Counted from the stretch's first letter, positions 1 through 9,429 are shown. The stretch is 64,000 bases of DNA from Dyella sp. AtDHG13 (GCF_003201105.1 NZ_QICJ01000004.1:248001-312000); one strand, 5' to 3'. Notes: generated from the letters alone by a model not told the origin. Numbers and translations are program-made.

Positions 1-2592
1 CGTCTGCAGCCAGCCGTGCACGGCGATCATGGCGCGCTTGATGATGTCGGCCGCCGTGCCCTGCATGGGTGCGTTCACGGCGGCACGCTCGGCGCCCGCG
101 CGCAGGGCCTGGTTGCGGGAGGTCAGGTTCTCCAGGTACAGGCGGCGGCCGAACAGCGTTTCCACGTAGCCGTCGCGGTGGGCCTGCTGGCGGGTGGCTT
201 CCATGAAGGCGTGCACGCCCGGGTAGCGGGCGAAGTAGCGCGCCATGTAGTCGCTGGCTTCGCCGCGGTCCACGCCCAGCTGGCGGGCCAGGCCGAAGGC
301 GCTCATGCCGTACATCAGGCCGAAGTTGATCGCCTTGGCGGCGCGGCGCTGGTTGGCGGTGACCTCTTCCGGCGGCAGGCCGAACACTTCGGCGGCGGTG
401 GCGCGGTGCACGTCGCCGCCTTCGTGGAAGGCCTTGAGCAGGCCTTCGTCGCCGGACAGGTGGGCCATGATGCGCAGCTCGATCTGCGAGTAGTCCGCCG
501 CCAGCACCACCCAGCCCTCCGGCGCCACGAAGGCCTGGCGGATGCGGCGGCCTTCCTCGGTGCGGATCGGGATGTTCTGCAGGTTCGGGTCGGACGAGGA
601 CACGCGCCCCGTGGCCACCGAGCCCTGGTGGTAGCTGGTGTGCACGCGGCCGGTGCGCGGATTGACCATCTCCGCCAGCTTGTCGGTGTAGGTGGAGCGC
701 AGCTTGGCGAGGCCGCGGTAGTCCAGGATCAGGCGCGGCAGCGCGTGGTCGTCGGCGATGGCTTCCAGCGCTTCCTCGTTGGTGGACGGCTGTCCGGTCG
801 GCGTCTTTACCTTCACCGGCAGGCCCAGCTCGTCGAACAGCACCGCCTGCAGTTGCTTGGGCGAATCCAGGTTGAACTCGTGGCCCGCGCCCTTCCAGGC
901 TTCCTGCTGCAGTTCCAGCATGCGCTTGCCGAGTTGCTGGCTCTGCTTGCGCAGTTCGTTGACGTCGATCAGCACGCCGCGCTGCTCCATCGAGGCCAGC
1001 ACGGGAATCAACGGGACTTCGATGTTCTCGTAGACCGAGCGCAGCGTGGGCTCGCCTTCCAGCTTCGGCCACAGCGCGTGATGCAGGCGCAGCGTGATGT
1101 CGGCGTCTTCGGCGGCGTAGCGGCAGGCGGTGTCCAGGTCCACCTGCGAGAACGGAATCTGCTTGGCGCCCTTGCCGGCCACCTGCTCGTACTTGATGGT
1201 GTCGACGTCCAGGTATTTCTTGGCCAGCGAATCCATGTCGTGCCGCGTCGCCGTGGCGTTCCACACGTAGGATTCCAGCATGGAGTCGTACTTGAGGCCC
1301 TGCAGGCGGATGCCGTAGTTCGACAGGATGTTGATGTCGTACTTGGCGTGCTGGCCCATCTTGGGACGGCTGGCGTCCTCGAAGAACGGCTTGAGCGCCG
1401 CGAGCACGTGCTCGCGCGGCAATTGCGCCGGCGCGCCCGGATAGTCATGCGCCAGCGGCACGTAGCAGGCATGGCCCGGTTCCACCGACAGGCTCAGGCC
1501 GACGATGTCCGCCTGCATCGAGTCGATGGAGGTGGTTTCGGTATCGAAGGACACCAGCGGCGCCGTGGCGATCTTCGCCAGCCAGCCGTCGAACTGCGCC
1601 TGCGTGGTCACCAGTTCATACTGGCCGGCCATCGAGAGGTCTTGCGTGTGGGCTTGCGGCTGCAGTGCGCCCTGCGCCTTGCCGGCGCTGGTGGCAGCGG
1701 CCGGCGCGCCGGCATCGCCTGCGGCGGGTGCGTTGGCGGTGCCGCTGGTTTCGGCATCCAGGTCCTTCAGCGCCGCCTTGAACTCATAGCGCGTGTACAG
1801 CTCGCGCAACTGCTCGACGTGGCGTTCGCGGAACTTGAGTCCGGTGACGGACTGATCCAGCGCTACGTCGGTCTTGATGGTCACCAGCGCGCGCGACAGC
1901 GGCAGCTGCGGCAGCGCGGCGCGCAGGCTCTCGCCGATCTTGCCGCCAACCTTGTCGGCGTTCGCCATCAGGTTGTCCAGCGAGCCGTACTCGGCCAGCC
2001 ACTTGGCCGCGGTCTTCGGGCCGCACTTGGGCACGCCCGGCACGTTGTCGACGGTATCGCCGGTGAGCGAGAGAAAATCCACGATCTGCGAGGGCTCGAC
2101 GCCGAACTTCTCCACCACGCCCGCGCTGTCGGTGGTGGTGTTGGTCATGGTGTTCACCAGGGTCACGCCCGGGTGCACCAGCTGCGCGAGATCCTTGTCG
2201 CCGGTGGAGATCTCCACCTCGATGCCCTGCGCATGCGCCTGCTCGGCGAGCGTGCCGATCACGTCGTCCGCTTCCACGCCATCCACGCGCAGGATGGGAA
2301 AGCCCAGCGCGCCCACGATGGCGAGCATGGGGTCCACCTGGGCGCGCAGGTCGTCCGGCATGGGCGGGCGGTGCGCCTTGTACTGGTCGTAGAGCTGGTT
2401 GCGGAAGGTGGGCCCTGGCGCGTCGCTGACAAAGGCGACGTAGTCGGGCTTCGCCTTGAGCGTGGCGCGCAGCATGTTCACCACGCCGAACAGGGCGCCG
2501 GTGGGTTCGCCCTGCGAATTGGTGAGCGGCGGGAGCGCGTGGAAGGCGCGGTAAAGGTAGGAGGAACCGTCGATGAGAATGAGCTTGGCCAT
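1..2592 (-). CDS. polA: DNA polymerase I, 3' end cut by the window edge
   Basis: Replication and repair polymerase that removes RNA primers and fills gaps. 864 codons are visible; a full PolA is about 920-930 residues, so roughly 60 C-terminal residues lie beyond the left edge. The 5'-nuclease domain shows GDKDLAQLV and the helix-hairpin-helix GDTVDNVPGVPKCGPKTAAK. The 3'-5' exonuclease is intact, with FDTETTS near residue 345 and a YAAEDAD motif. Polymerase motif A (DYSQIELRIMAHLSGD, about residue 697) and motif B (RRAAKAINFGLMYG, about 758) are present; motif C (HDE) should be off the edge. The start is the ATG at 2590-2592 (MAKLILIDGSSYLYRAFHAL), typical of the family, with only a weak Shine-Dalgarno. 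Divergent from the DUF2782-type gene. Confidence 0.97.
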   Translation of the reverse strand, partial: MAKLILIDGSSYLYRAFHALPPLTNSQGEPTGALFGVVNMLRATLKAKPDYVAFVSDAPGPTFRNQLYDQYKAHRPPMPDDLRAQVDPMLAIVGALGFPILRVDGVEADDVIGTLAEQAHAQGIEVEISTGDKDLAQLVHPGVTLVNTMTNTTTDSAGVVEKFGVEPSQIVDFLSLTGDTVDNVPGVPKCGPKTAAKWLAEYGSLDNLMANADKVGGKIGESLRAALPQLPLSRALVTIKTDVALDQSVTGLKFRERHVEQLRELYTRYEFKAALKDLDAETSGTANAPAAGDAGAPAAATSAGKAQGALQPQAHTQDLSMAGQYELVTTQAQFDGWLAKIATAPLVSFDTETTSIDSMQADIVGLSLSVEPGHACYVPLAHDYPGAPAQLPREHVLAALKPFFEDASRPKMGQHAKYDINILSNYGIRLQGLKYDSMLESYVWNATATRHDMDSLAKKYLDVDTIKYEQVAGKGAKQIPFSQVDLDTACRYAAEDADITLRLHHALWPKLEGEPTLRSVYENIEVPLIPVLASMEQRGVLIDVNELRKQSQQLGKRMLELQQEAWKGAGHEFNLDSPKQLQAVLFDELGLPVKVKTPTGQPSTNEEALEAIADDHALPRLILDYRGLAKLRSTYTDKLAEMVNPRTGRVHTSYHQGSVATGRVSSSDPNLQNIPIRTEEGRRIRQAFVAPEGWVVLAADYSQIELRIMAHLSGDEGLLKAFHEGGDVHRATAAEVFGLPPEEVTANQRRAAKAINFGLMYGMSAFGLARQLGVDRGEASDYMARYFARYPGVHAFMEATRQQAHRDGYVETLFGRRLYLENLTSRNQALRAGAERAAVNAPMQGTAADIIKRAMIAVHGWLQT

Positions 2593-2742
2593 GGGGCATT
2601 CTCGCACGGTGCCGGATGTGGCGTTCTCCGTTCAGGCGGGGGCCGCATCGTCCTTCGATGACGGCAGGCGGGGCCTACGGCCGCTTCACGAGCCATGCGG
2701 TTCTGCGCTGTTATGCTCCTTTTTCCACAGGAGGCCGTCATC

Positions 2743-3270
2743 ATGAAACCCGTTGTTCTGCTCGCTGTTCTTGGTGTGGCCGTCGCGTCGAATGCGCTCG
2801 CGCAATCGTCCCCCAGCCAGTTTCCGCCCGCGCCGCCGCCGCCGGGCATGAACGATCCCGGCGTGACCGCCACGCCGCCCCCGCCGGCGCCCAAGGCACC
2901 GGCCAAGTCCGCCGCCTCGTCCTCGTCCAAGACAGGCAAGGTATCCGCCGATACGGCCGCCCCCTTGAGCCAGCCGGCCACCAGCACGCCGGCCACTTCG
3001 GACGCCCAGCCGCGCGACGCGAACGGCAACACGCCGCCGCAGGTGAAGGTGCACACCGAGGGCGACCAGACCATCCAGGAATACAGCCGCAGCGGCCAGG
3101 TCTATATGGTGGTGGTGACGCCCAAGGGCGGCATTCCGCAGACCTACATGGTCGACCAGAAAGGCGCGTGGACGAACCAGGCCGGCGAGCATGTGAAGCC
3201 GGTCATGTACAAGGTCATGGAGTGGGGCAAGAGCCGCCCGGCGAATGACCAGGACAACGGTGGCCAGTAA
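2743..3270 (+). CDS. DUF2782-type secreted protein
   Basis: A 175-residue protein with a clear signal peptide (MKPVVLLAVLGVAVASNALAQ), then a proline/alanine-rich linker to about residue 90, and a small C-terminal domain (VHTEGDQTIQEYSRSGQVYMV...IPQTYMVDQKGAW). That C-terminal pattern and a position next to polA fit the DUF2782 family of gammaproteobacteria; the function is unknown. The start at 2743 follows an ACAGGAGG ribosome site; an in-frame ATG at 2695 would bury the signal peptide, so it was not used. Likely periplasmic. Recognition is from memory of the family, not a search. Confidence 0.82.
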   Translation: MKPVVLLAVLGVAVASNALAQSSPSQFPPAPPPPGMNDPGVTATPPPPAPKAPAKSAASSSSKTGKVSADTAAPLSQPATSTPATSDAQPRDANGNTPPQVKVHTEGDQTIQEYSRSGQVYMVVVTPKGGIPQTYMVDQKGAWTNQAGEHVKPVMYKVMEWGKSRPANDQDNGGQ

Positions 3271-3300
3271 GCCATCCATGCGGATGCCGAAGGAGCCGGC

Positions 3301-3732
3301 ATGAACCCGCGCGAGAGCTGGCTGCTCTTCGCGCTGGGCTCGGCGTTCTTCGCCGCGCTCACGGCGCTGTTCGGCAAACTGGGCGTGGCGGGGATCAACT
3401 CCAACCTCGCCACCTTCATCCGCACCATCGTGATCCTGCTGGTGACCGCCGGCATCCTCAGCCTGCGGAACGAATGGGCGCGCCCCTCCGGGTTGCCCGC
3501 GAGCAGCTGGGTGTTCCTCGTGCTCTCGGGCGTCGCCACCGGCCTGTCGTGGCTGTGCTACTACCGCGCTCTGCAGCTGGGGCCGGTCAGCAAGGTCGCG
3601 CCCATCGACAAGCTCAGCGTGGCCATCGCCATCGTGCTCGGCGTGCTGCTGCTGGGCGAGCAGCTCAGCTGGCCGCTGGCCATCGGCGGCGGGCTGATCG
3701 TGGCCGGCGCCGTGATCATCGCGGTGTTCTGA
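3301..3732 (+). CDS. Small EamA-family (DMT) transporter
   Basis: 143 residues with about five hydrophobic segments, equal to a single EamA repeat (FALGSAFFAALTALFGKLGV at the start, PIDKLSVAIAIVLGVLLLGEQL near residue 105). Full-length EamA carriers carry two such repeats, so this is the half-size, five-helix class, which would need to form a dimer to work as a carrier. Substrate unknown. It begins 30 bases after the DUF2782-type gene, preceded by GAAGGAGCCGGC, so the two may be cotranscribed. Its stop lies only a few bases from the convergent GST gene. Confidence 0.85.
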   Translation: MNPRESWLLFALGSAFFAALTALFGKLGVAGINSNLATFIRTIVILLVTAGILSLRNEWARPSGLPASSWVFLVLSGVATGLSWLCYYRALQLGPVSKVAPIDKLSVAIAIVLGVLLLGEQLSWPLAIGGGLIVAGAVIIAVF

Positions 3733-3735
3733 CAC

Positions 3736-4446
3736 TCAGGACTCGTCGAGCTCCGGGTAGTGGCGGAAGATGCCGTCCTCGTTGAATGGGATGCGTCGCT
3801 CCGACGCCAGGTAAGCGGCGATGTTCGGTCGGTCCGCCACGCGATCGCGCAGCGCCCGCAGCCGCGCGGTACGGCGCCTCAGCCCCTTCATGGCGTTGGG
3901 GAAGGCATAGTCCAGCCCGGACATCAGCTGGAACAGCGACAGGTCCACATACGAATGCCTGCGTCCGATGGCATGGTGTCCATCGCCGCGTTCCAGCACC
4001 TGCTCGAAATAACCCAGGTATTTCGGTATGCGCTGCGCGCAGAAGGATGCCGAGCGCTTGCGTGCTTCCGCGCGCTGTTGCTCGTAATACTGCTCGACCG
4101 CGATCGGATGATGCGTGTCGTGCGCTTCGGCCACGATATCGGTGATAGTCTGCTGCAGCTGCATCGCATAGATCTGGCTGGCGCTGGAGGCGGGTATCAG
4201 CCCATGCCGCGGAGCGAGAAAGGCCAGGATGTTCGCCGTCTGCGCGATAAGCAGACGGCCCGCGCGCAGGAAGGGCGGCGCGAACGGCAACGCGCCGGCA
4301 TGTTCGCCACGCAGGAACGGCATGATGGCCTGGTCGCCCTCGATGCGGGCGACGTCGGTGTAGCTTGCGCGGGCGTTTTCCAACGCCAGGCGGACGAACT
4401 CGCCGCGGCCCTGGATGCCGGTCCAGTAGTAAAGCTCGTAGCGCAT
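3736..4446 (-). CDS. Glutathione S-transferase family protein (sigma-like)
   Basis: 236 residues. The N-terminal thioredoxin-like domain begins YELYYWTGIQGRGEFVRLAL, the pattern of sigma/prostaglandin-D-synthase-like GSTs, with Tyr near the N-terminus as possible catalytic residue. The usual E-S-x-x-I glutathione-binding motif is replaced by IAQTANILAFL, so binding of glutathione is not assured. An all-helical C-terminal domain follows (SYVDLSLFQLMSGLDYAFP). The ATG at 4446 is chosen over an in-frame GTG five codons upstream because GAAGGTG sits just before it. It is convergent with the EamA gene and lies downstream of the LysR regulator on the same strand. Confidence 0.82.
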   Translation of the reverse strand: MRYELYYWTGIQGRGEFVRLALENARASYTDVARIEGDQAIMPFLRGEHAGALPFAPPFLRAGRLLIAQTANILAFLAPRHGLIPASSASQIYAMQLQQTITDIVAEAHDTHHPIAVEQYYEQQRAEARKRSASFCAQRIPKYLGYFEQVLERGDGHHAIGRRHSYVDLSLFQLMSGLDYAFPNAMKGLRRRTARLRALRDRVADRPNIAAYLASERRIPFNEDGIFRHYPELDES

Positions 4447-4526
4447 GACGAACACCTTCACGGAAAAGCCGAAGGCTAGGCGCGCGGCATTCAACGAAGC
4501 GTGAGCGGCGAGTGTGCCTATCGTGC

Positions 4527-5417
4527 CTATGGCGCCGGCGCGGAACCGGTCAGTGCGCGCAGCCGCTCCCACACCAGCGTCGCCAGTGGCGACAGCGAGC
4601 GCTGCCGGCGCTTGATCAGCACCACCTCGCGACTCTCCTGCGGCGTGAGCGGACGCGTCACCAGCGTCGCCGGCGGCGGCGCCAGCGCGGGACTGACGCT
4701 GATGCCCAGGCCGGCTTCCACCATGCGGAAGGTGGTGAGCGTGTGTCCGGTCTGCTGCACCACGTTCGCCGCGATGCCGCGGCTCGCCAGTGCGTGGTCG
4801 ATCAGCCGGCGGCTTCCGGAGGAGTAGTCGAGCAGGATCAGCGGCTGCCCCTGCAACTTGCGCCAGGGCACGCGATCGAGCTTCGCGAGCGGATGATCGG
4901 GCCGGCACACCAGCACGAAGGGATCGCGCAGCAATCGTTGGATATCGAACTCGCCGGTGAGCGGCGGATCGATGGCCACGCCAAAATCCACCTCGCCGCC
5001 GCGCACGCTGTCCAGCACCATCGTCTGCGCCTGGTCGTGCAGCTGGATGGTGAGTTCGGGGTAGCGGGCGGCGCAGTCGGCAATGCACTGGGGCATCAAT
5101 CCTGCGGAGAGCGTAGGCACCGAGGCGACGTGCACCTTGCCGCGCTTGCGCTCGCTTTCCGAGTGCACGTGCGACAGCACGCCTTCCAGTTCATCCAGCA
5201 CGCGGCCGATGGCGCTCTCCAGGTAGCGTCCGGCGTCGGTGGGCACCACTTCGCGCGTGGTGCGGTCGAACAGGCGAATGCCGAGCTCGGCTTCCAGGTC
5301 GGCGATGTAGCGGCTCACCGCCGGCTGGCTCAGGTGCAGGCTCTCCGCCGCCCGCCGAAAGTGCTGCTGGCGGGCCACCGCGAGAAAGGCGCGAAGCTGG
5401 CGCAGGCTGATATTCAT
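4527..5417 (-). CDS. LysR-family transcriptional regulator
   Basis: 296 residues, the normal length. The N-terminal winged helix-turn-helix (MNISLRQLRAFLAVARQQHF, then AAESLHLSQPAVSRYIADLE) ends near residue 65. The rest is a LysR substrate-binding domain (KVHVASVPTLSAGLMPQCIA ... DFGVAID ... VEAGLGISVSP). It is divergent from the BASS-type transporter with a 45-base gap containing an inverted repeat, so control of that transporter and of itself is the obvious inference. The effector is unknown. Confidence 0.93.
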   Translation of the reverse strand: MNISLRQLRAFLAVARQQHFRRAAESLHLSQPAVSRYIADLEAELGIRLFDRTTREVVPTDAGRYLESAIGRVLDELEGVLSHVHSESERKRGKVHVASVPTLSAGLMPQCIADCAARYPELTIQLHDQAQTMVLDSVRGGEVDFGVAIDPPLTGEFDIQRLLRDPFVLVCRPDHPLAKLDRVPWRKLQGQPLILLDYSSGSRRLIDHALASRGIAANVVQQTGHTLTTFRMVEAGLGISVSPALAPPPATLVTRPLTPQESREVVLIKRRQRSLSPLATLVWERLRALTGSAPAP

Positions 5418-5436
5418 GCAAACAGGATATCAATAG

Positions 5437-5456
5437 ATCAGATAAAACGATTTGAT
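5437..5456. promoter_or_regulatory. Candidate LysR operator
   Basis: Imperfect inverted repeat ATCAGAT-N6-ATTTGAT (6 of 7 arm positions pair) in the 45-base gap between the divergent LysR and transporter genes. The size and symmetry fit a LysR box; the binding itself is inferred. Confidence 0.5.
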
Positions 5457-5462
5457 TAATCA

Positions 5463-6524
5463 ATGTCCCGGCGGTCCAATAGACGCATTCCCCTGATGCG
5501 TGTTCCGACGGCCATGTTCCTGCGTCGCTTCCTGCCCGATCGCTTCACCTGTGCCCTGATCGTCACAGTGCTGCTGGCCAGCCTGCTGCCTTGCCGCGGC
5601 ACCACGGCCAGCGTGTTCAACGTGCTTACCGACCTGGCCATCGCGCTGCTGTTCTTCCTGCACGGCGCCAAACTCTCGCGCGAGGCGGTGGTCGCCGGCA
5701 TGACTCACTGGCGCCTGCACCTCACCGTGCTGGCCAGCACCTTCGTGCTGTTCCCGTTGCTGGGCTGGGCTCTGCGCCCCTTGCTGCAACCGCTGGTGAC
5801 GCCTTCGCTGTATCTGGGCGTGTTGTTCCTGTGCACGCTGCCTTCGACGGTGCAGTCGTCCATCGCCTTTACCTCCATGGCGCGCGGCAACGTTCCCGCC
5901 GCGATCTGTTCGGCGTCCGCTTCTAGCCTGCTGGGCATCTTCATCACGCCGCTGCTGGTGGGCGTGATGCTGGAGTCGCACGGGCAGGGCGGCATGAACT
6001 GGGATTCCATCGGCGCCATCGTGCTGCAGTTGCTGGTGCCGTTCGTTGCCGGGCAGATCGCGCAGCGCTGGATCGGCCGCTGGGTGGAACGCCATCGCGC
6101 GCTGCTGTCGTACGTCGACCAGGGCTCGATCCTGCTGGTGGTCTACACCGCCTTCAGCGCGGCCGTGCTGCAGGGCCTGTGGAAGCAGATTCCGCTGCCG
6201 GTGCTGGGTGGCCTGCTGGTGGTGAATGCGGTGTTGCTGGCGATTGCGTTGTTGGTGACGCGCTATGGCTCGCGCGCGCTGGGCTTCAACCGCGAGGATG
6301 AGATCACCATCGTGTTCTGCGGCTCGAAGAAAAGCCTTGCCAGCGGCGTGCCGATGGCGAAGGTGCTGTTCGCGGGACATCCGCTGGGCACGATCGTGTT
6401 ACCGATCATGCTGTTCCACCAGATCCAGTTGATGACGTGTGCGGTGCTGGCGCGGAAGTATGCGGCGCGGCCGGTGGAGATGAAGTGTGATGTGGTGGGG
6501 GACGAGGCGCGCGTGGCGCGCTGA
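5463..6524 (+). CDS. Bile acid:sodium symporter-like (SBF/BASS, YfeH-type) transporter
   Basis: 353 residues, strongly hydrophobic, about nine or ten membrane segments. The FLRRFLPDRFTCALIVTVLLA start, the TLPSTVQSSIAFTSMARGN motif near residue 135 and FCGSKKSLASGVPMAK near residue 285 are typical of the SBF-like (PF13593) branch of the BASS superfamily. Substrate unknown, probably an organic anion coupled to Na+ or H+. Starts at 5463, 5496 or 5514 are all possible; the last (MFLRRF) matches the family start best. Divergent from and probably controlled by the LysR gene. Confidence 0.85.
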   Translation: MSRRSNRRIPLMRVPTAMFLRRFLPDRFTCALIVTVLLASLLPCRGTTASVFNVLTDLAIALLFFLHGAKLSREAVVAGMTHWRLHLTVLASTFVLFPLLGWALRPLLQPLVTPSLYLGVLFLCTLPSTVQSSIAFTSMARGNVPAAICSASASSLLGIFITPLLVGVMLESHGQGGMNWDSIGAIVLQLLVPFVAGQIAQRWIGRWVERHRALLSYVDQGSILLVVYTAFSAAVLQGLWKQIPLPVLGGLLVVNAVLLAIALLVTRYGSRALGFNREDEITIVFCGSKKSLASGVPMAKVLFAGHPLGTIVLPIMLFHQIQLMTCAVLARKYAARPVEMKCDVVGDEARVAR

Positions 6525-6566
6525 AGTGGATTTGTTTGTCGTGGCGGAGCGGTTGTAGGTACGTGG

Positions 6567-6613
6567 TATGTCTCCCTCTCCCCTCTGGGGAGAGGGTCGG
6601 GGTGAGGGGCCAC
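6567..6613. repeat. CTCTCCCC/GGGGAGAG dispersed inverted repeat
   Basis: A short hairpin element with core CTCCCCTCTGGGGAG followed by GGTCGGGGTGAGGGGCC. Near-identical copies occur at 60969-61014 and, inverted, at 61087-61128. Same copy number class as REP sequences; it is non-coding. Confidence 0.8.
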
Positions 6614-6639
6614 TCTTGCCTCATCACTTCAAAAGAACC

Positions 6640-6672
6640 GTCATCCCGGCGCAGGCCGGGATCCAGTTTCGG
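6640..6672. repeat. REP-like inverted repeat (single)
   Basis: GTCATCCCGGC-GCAG-GCCGGGAT followed by CCAG: one arm of the REP-like family seen as pairs at 19.2 kb and as a perfect palindrome at 57.1 kb. Confidence 0.75.
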
Positions 6673-6775
6673 TAGTGGCCGGTTATCGCGTAGAGCTAAT
6701 CGGCTCTTTACCAGCGCTTTCGCGATCCGGCCGCCTGCGCGGCGGGCGTTCCGACCTCTTGCCGGAGGCCGGGTC

Positions 6776-6930
6776 ACTTTCTCTTGCTTGCCCAAGAGAA
6801 AGTAACCAAAGAGAAGGGCCCCCCGGATGAGGCGCCTATCGGGCTGAAGCCCGATAGGTTCGCGGACGGGTTCCGGGCTTTTCGACGGGGCATCCCGCCC
6901 CGACGAAAAGTGCCTGGCTCCTGCCAGGCA
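6776..6930. repeat. Cluster of four strong hairpins in a gene-free region
   Basis: Four hairpins follow one another: 6776-6803 (ACTTTCTCTTG, 11-base perfect arms, loop CTTGCC), 6835-6858 (CCTATCGGGCT, 11-base perfect arms, loop GA), 6879-6909 (13-base arms, one mismatch) and 6911-6930 (TGCCTGGC, 8-base perfect arms). I recall the sequence around CTTTCTCTTG...CAAGAGAAAG as a recurrent intergenic module of Xanthomonadaceae and other proteobacteria that is often mis-annotated as small hypothetical proteins. The whole stretch 6525-7295 holds no credible gene. Confidence 0.75.
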
Positions 6931-7233
6931 CCCCTGCGGGGCCTGATCTCCACCCGCCCGCCGCCTCATACGGGGACCCGGAAGATCAAGAGCCCAAAGT
7001 CCAAAGCCGACGGCTCGTGCCGCTGCGCGGCACATTGCGTCGCGGCAGGCGCGGAGCGCCTGCCCTGGAGCCTATTCAAAATCTCCGGAGCAACGCCGGT
7101 TCCCTCACCGTCATCCCGCGAAAGCGTCTCCCCTTTTTGCGGGGTTCGTAGGAATGGCGGGCTAAGAATGAAGTGGTGAGGCGTGATTGCCACCTCACCA
7201 ACGCAAAGGCGGCAATCTCATCGTGAACAAAGT

Positions 7234-7253
7234 TTGCCGCCATGAAGCGGCAA
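7234..7253 (-). terminator. Hairpin downstream of purH
   Basis: TTGCCGC-N6-GCGGCAA, a 7-base perfect stem about 45 bases past the purH stop. Only a weak T-rich tail on the minus strand, so a modest terminator at best. Confidence 0.35.
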
Positions 7254-7295
7254 CATCGCAACCCTCCCCCAAAGAGAGAGAGGGAACAACCGCAA

Positions 7296-8906
7296 TCAAT
7301 GACGGAAGTGGCGAATGCCCGTGAACACCATCGCCATGCCGTGCTCGTCGGCCGCCGCGATCACCTCCGCGTCGCGCATCGAGCCGCCGGGCTGGATCAC
7401 CGCGCTGATGCCCGCTGCCGCCGCGGCGTCGATGCCGTCGCGGAACGGGAAGAACGCATCGGAGGCCATCACCGAGCCGCGTACTTCCAGCTTCTCGTCG
7501 GCGGCCTTGATGCCGGCGATCTTGGCGCTGTACACGCGGCTCATCTGGCCTGCGCCGACGCCGATGGTCTGGCGGTTCTTCGCGTAGACGATGGCGTTGC
7601 TCTTGACGTACTTGGCCACCTTCCACGCGAAGATCAGGTCGTCGATCTCGGCGGGCGTGGGTGCGCGCTGGGTGACGATCTTCAGGTCTTCGGCCTTGAC
7701 CATCGCGCGGTCGGCGGTCTGGATCAACAGGCCCGAGCCCACGCGGCGGCTGTCGTTGCCGGGATGCGCCTTGGCCAGGTCGCCGTCGGCCGGCGGCGGG
7801 ATTTCGAGCACGCGCACGTTGGCTTTCTTGGCGAAGACCTTGAGTGCTTCGTCTTCGTAGCCCGGCGCCAGCACTACTTCGACGAACTGCCGATCCACGA
7901 TGGATTTCGCCGTGGCCGCATCCACCACACGGTTGAACGCGATGATGCCGCCGAAAGCGGAGGTGGGGTCGGTCTGGTAGGCGAGGTCATAGGCGCGGGC
8001 GATGCCGTCCAGGCTCACCGCGACACCGCAGGGGTTGGCGTGCTTGACGATCACGCAGGCCGGCTTGGTGAAGCTGCGCACGCATTCCCACGCGGCGTCG
8101 GAGTCGGCGATGTTGTTGAAGGAGAGTTCCTTGCCCTGCAGCTGGCGGAACGTGGCCAGCGTGCCCGGCGCGGGATACAGGTCGCGGTAGAACGCGGCCT
8201 GCTGGTGCGGGTTTTCGCCGTAGCGCAGATCCATCAGCTTCACGAAGCGGCCGTTGGCCTGCGCAGGGAACGCGTCGTGGCCGGCGATGGCGTCGTACTC
8301 GTCGTTGAGCTTGAGCGCGGAAAGATAGTCGCTGATCGCGCCGTCGTAGTTGGACACGCGATTGAACGCGGCGACGGCGAGCTTGAAGCGCGTGGCGCGC
8401 GACAGGCCGCCGTGCGCCTCGATTTCCGCCAGCGCCTCATCGTACTGGTCGGGCGAGGTGAGCACGCCCACGTCGTTCCAGTTCTTGGCGGCGGAACGCA
8501 GCATGGCGGGGCCGCCGATGTCGATGTTCTCGATGGCCTCTTCCAGCGTGCAGTCCGGACGGGCCACAGTCTGCTCGAACGGATAGAGGTTGAGCACGAG
8601 CAGGTCGATCGGTGCGATGTCCAGTTCCGTCATCACACCGGCGTCGATGGCGCGACGGCCGAGCAGGCCGCCGTGCACCTTCGGATGCAGCGTCTTCACG
8701 CGGCCGTCCATGATTTCGGGAAAGCCGGTGAGTTCGCTCACGTCCTTCACGGGAATGCCCGCGTCGCGCAGCGCCTTGGCGCTGCCGCCGGTGGACAGCA
8801 GCTCCACGCCCTTGGCGGACAGGCGACGGGCGAGCTCGAGCAGGCCCTGTTTGTCGGAGACGCTAAGCAAGGCACGGCGGATCGGTGCCGGGGACGCGGC
8901 GGACAT
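7296..8906 (-). CDS. purH: Bifunctional AICAR formyltransferase / IMP cyclohydrolase
   Basis: Catalyses the last two steps of IMP synthesis: formylation of AICAR with 10-formyl-THF and ring closure. 536 residues, close to E. coli PurH (529). The N-terminal MGS-like cyclohydrolase domain shows [25 protein letters not shown] and [19 protein letters not shown]; the transformylase domain includes KHANPCGVA and [20 protein letters not shown]. The start is the ATG at 8906, with AAGGAA eight bases upstream; an in-frame codon at 8936 adds a non-conserved tail. First in the chromosomal order of a minus-strand run that continues upstream with GNAT and fis. Cytosolic. Confidence 0.97.
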   Translation of the reverse strand: MSAASPAPIRRALLSVSDKQGLLELARRLSAKGVELLSTGGSAKALRDAGIPVKDVSELTGFPEIMDGRVKTLHPKVHGGLLGRRAIDAGVMTELDIAPIDLLVLNLYPFEQTVARPDCTLEEAIENIDIGGPAMLRSAAKNWNDVGVLTSPDQYDEALAEIEAHGGLSRATRFKLAVAAFNRVSNYDGAISDYLSALKLNDEYDAIAGHDAFPAQANGRFVKLMDLRYGENPHQQAAFYRDLYPAPGTLATFRQLQGKELSFNNIADSDAAWECVRSFTKPACVIVKHANPCGVAVSLDGIARAYDLAYQTDPTSAFGGIIAFNRVVDAATAKSIVDRQFVEVVLAPGYEDEALKVFAKKANVRVLEIPPPADGDLAKAHPGNDSRRVGSGLLIQTADRAMVKAEDLKIVTQRAPTPAEIDDLIFAWKVAKYVKSNAIVYAKNRQTIGVGAGQMSRVYSAKIAGIKAADEKLEVRGSVMASDAFFPFRDGIDAAAAAGISAVIQPGGSMRDAEVIAAADEHGMAMVFTGIRHFRH

Positions 8907-8976
8907 GAGGCAGGTTCCTTGGGGGAAAGACCTCAATTATAGACCCAGGCGTCCCGCCCGCGCGGTTTGGCCGTCC

Positions 8977-9429
8977 TTAGGCCCGGAGCACCAGATGCAA
9001 GAGGGGAAAGGGACGGCCGCTGCCATCCAGCTCCGAGCGGCCGATCTCCACGAAGCCGTAGCGCCGGTAGAAACGCAGCGCGCGAGGGTTCTGCTCGTTC
9101 ACGTCGGTGGTCCAGGCCGGGCGCGAAGGCGCTTCGGCGATCACCTCGTCGAGCAGGCGCCGGCCCAGGCCCTGGCCGTGCAGCGCGGGGTTCACGAACA
9201 AGGCTTCGACGTGGTGTGCGTTGGTGGCGATAAAGCCTTCCACCTGGCCGGCGCATTCGATCACGCGCACGTTTAGCCGTCCAAAGATCTGCGGCAGAAA
9301 GGAGCGGAAGAAGACGATGTCGTCTTCGGCAAGAAAATCATGCGTGGCGCGCACCGCCGCTTCCCATACGTCGGTGATGCGGGGTTCGTCGGCGGCAAGC
9401 GCGGCGCGGATCGAGGCGGGAAACATCAC
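8977..9429 (-). CDS. GNAT-family N-acetyltransferase
   Basis: 150 residues forming one GNAT fold. The acetyl-CoA-binding motif A is clear at about residues 75-95 (ALFVNPALHGQGLGRRLLDE, Q/R-x-x-G-x-G/A type), followed by motif B (NPRALRFYRRYGFVEIGRSE). The C-terminus FPLLHLVLRA is like YjaB/PhnO-type acetyltransferases. The acceptor substrate cannot be told from sequence. It lies between purH and fis, an insertion compared with the usual fis-purH adjacency, with 44 bases to fis and 70 to purH, so it is probably on the same transcript. Two consecutive ATGs leave the start uncertain by one codon. Confidence 0.88.
   Translation of the reverse strand: MMFPASIRAALAADEPRITDVWEAAVRATHDFLAEDDIVFFRSFLPQIFGRLNVRVIECAGQVEGFIATNAHHVEALFVNPALHGQGLGRRLLDEVIAEAPSRPAWTTDVNEQNPRALRFYRRYGFVEIGRSELDGSGRPFPLLHLVLRA

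Noticed and set aside
16..2661. 881-residue open frame on the plus strand
   Set aside because: Antisense shadow of polA; high GC keeps such frames open. The minus frame has all polymerase motifs.
6406..7035. 209-residue frame LLFGYFLLGKQEKVTRPPARG
   Set aside because: It reads through the hairpin-rich module; such strings are widely annotated as proteins but follow the repeat rather than a gene.
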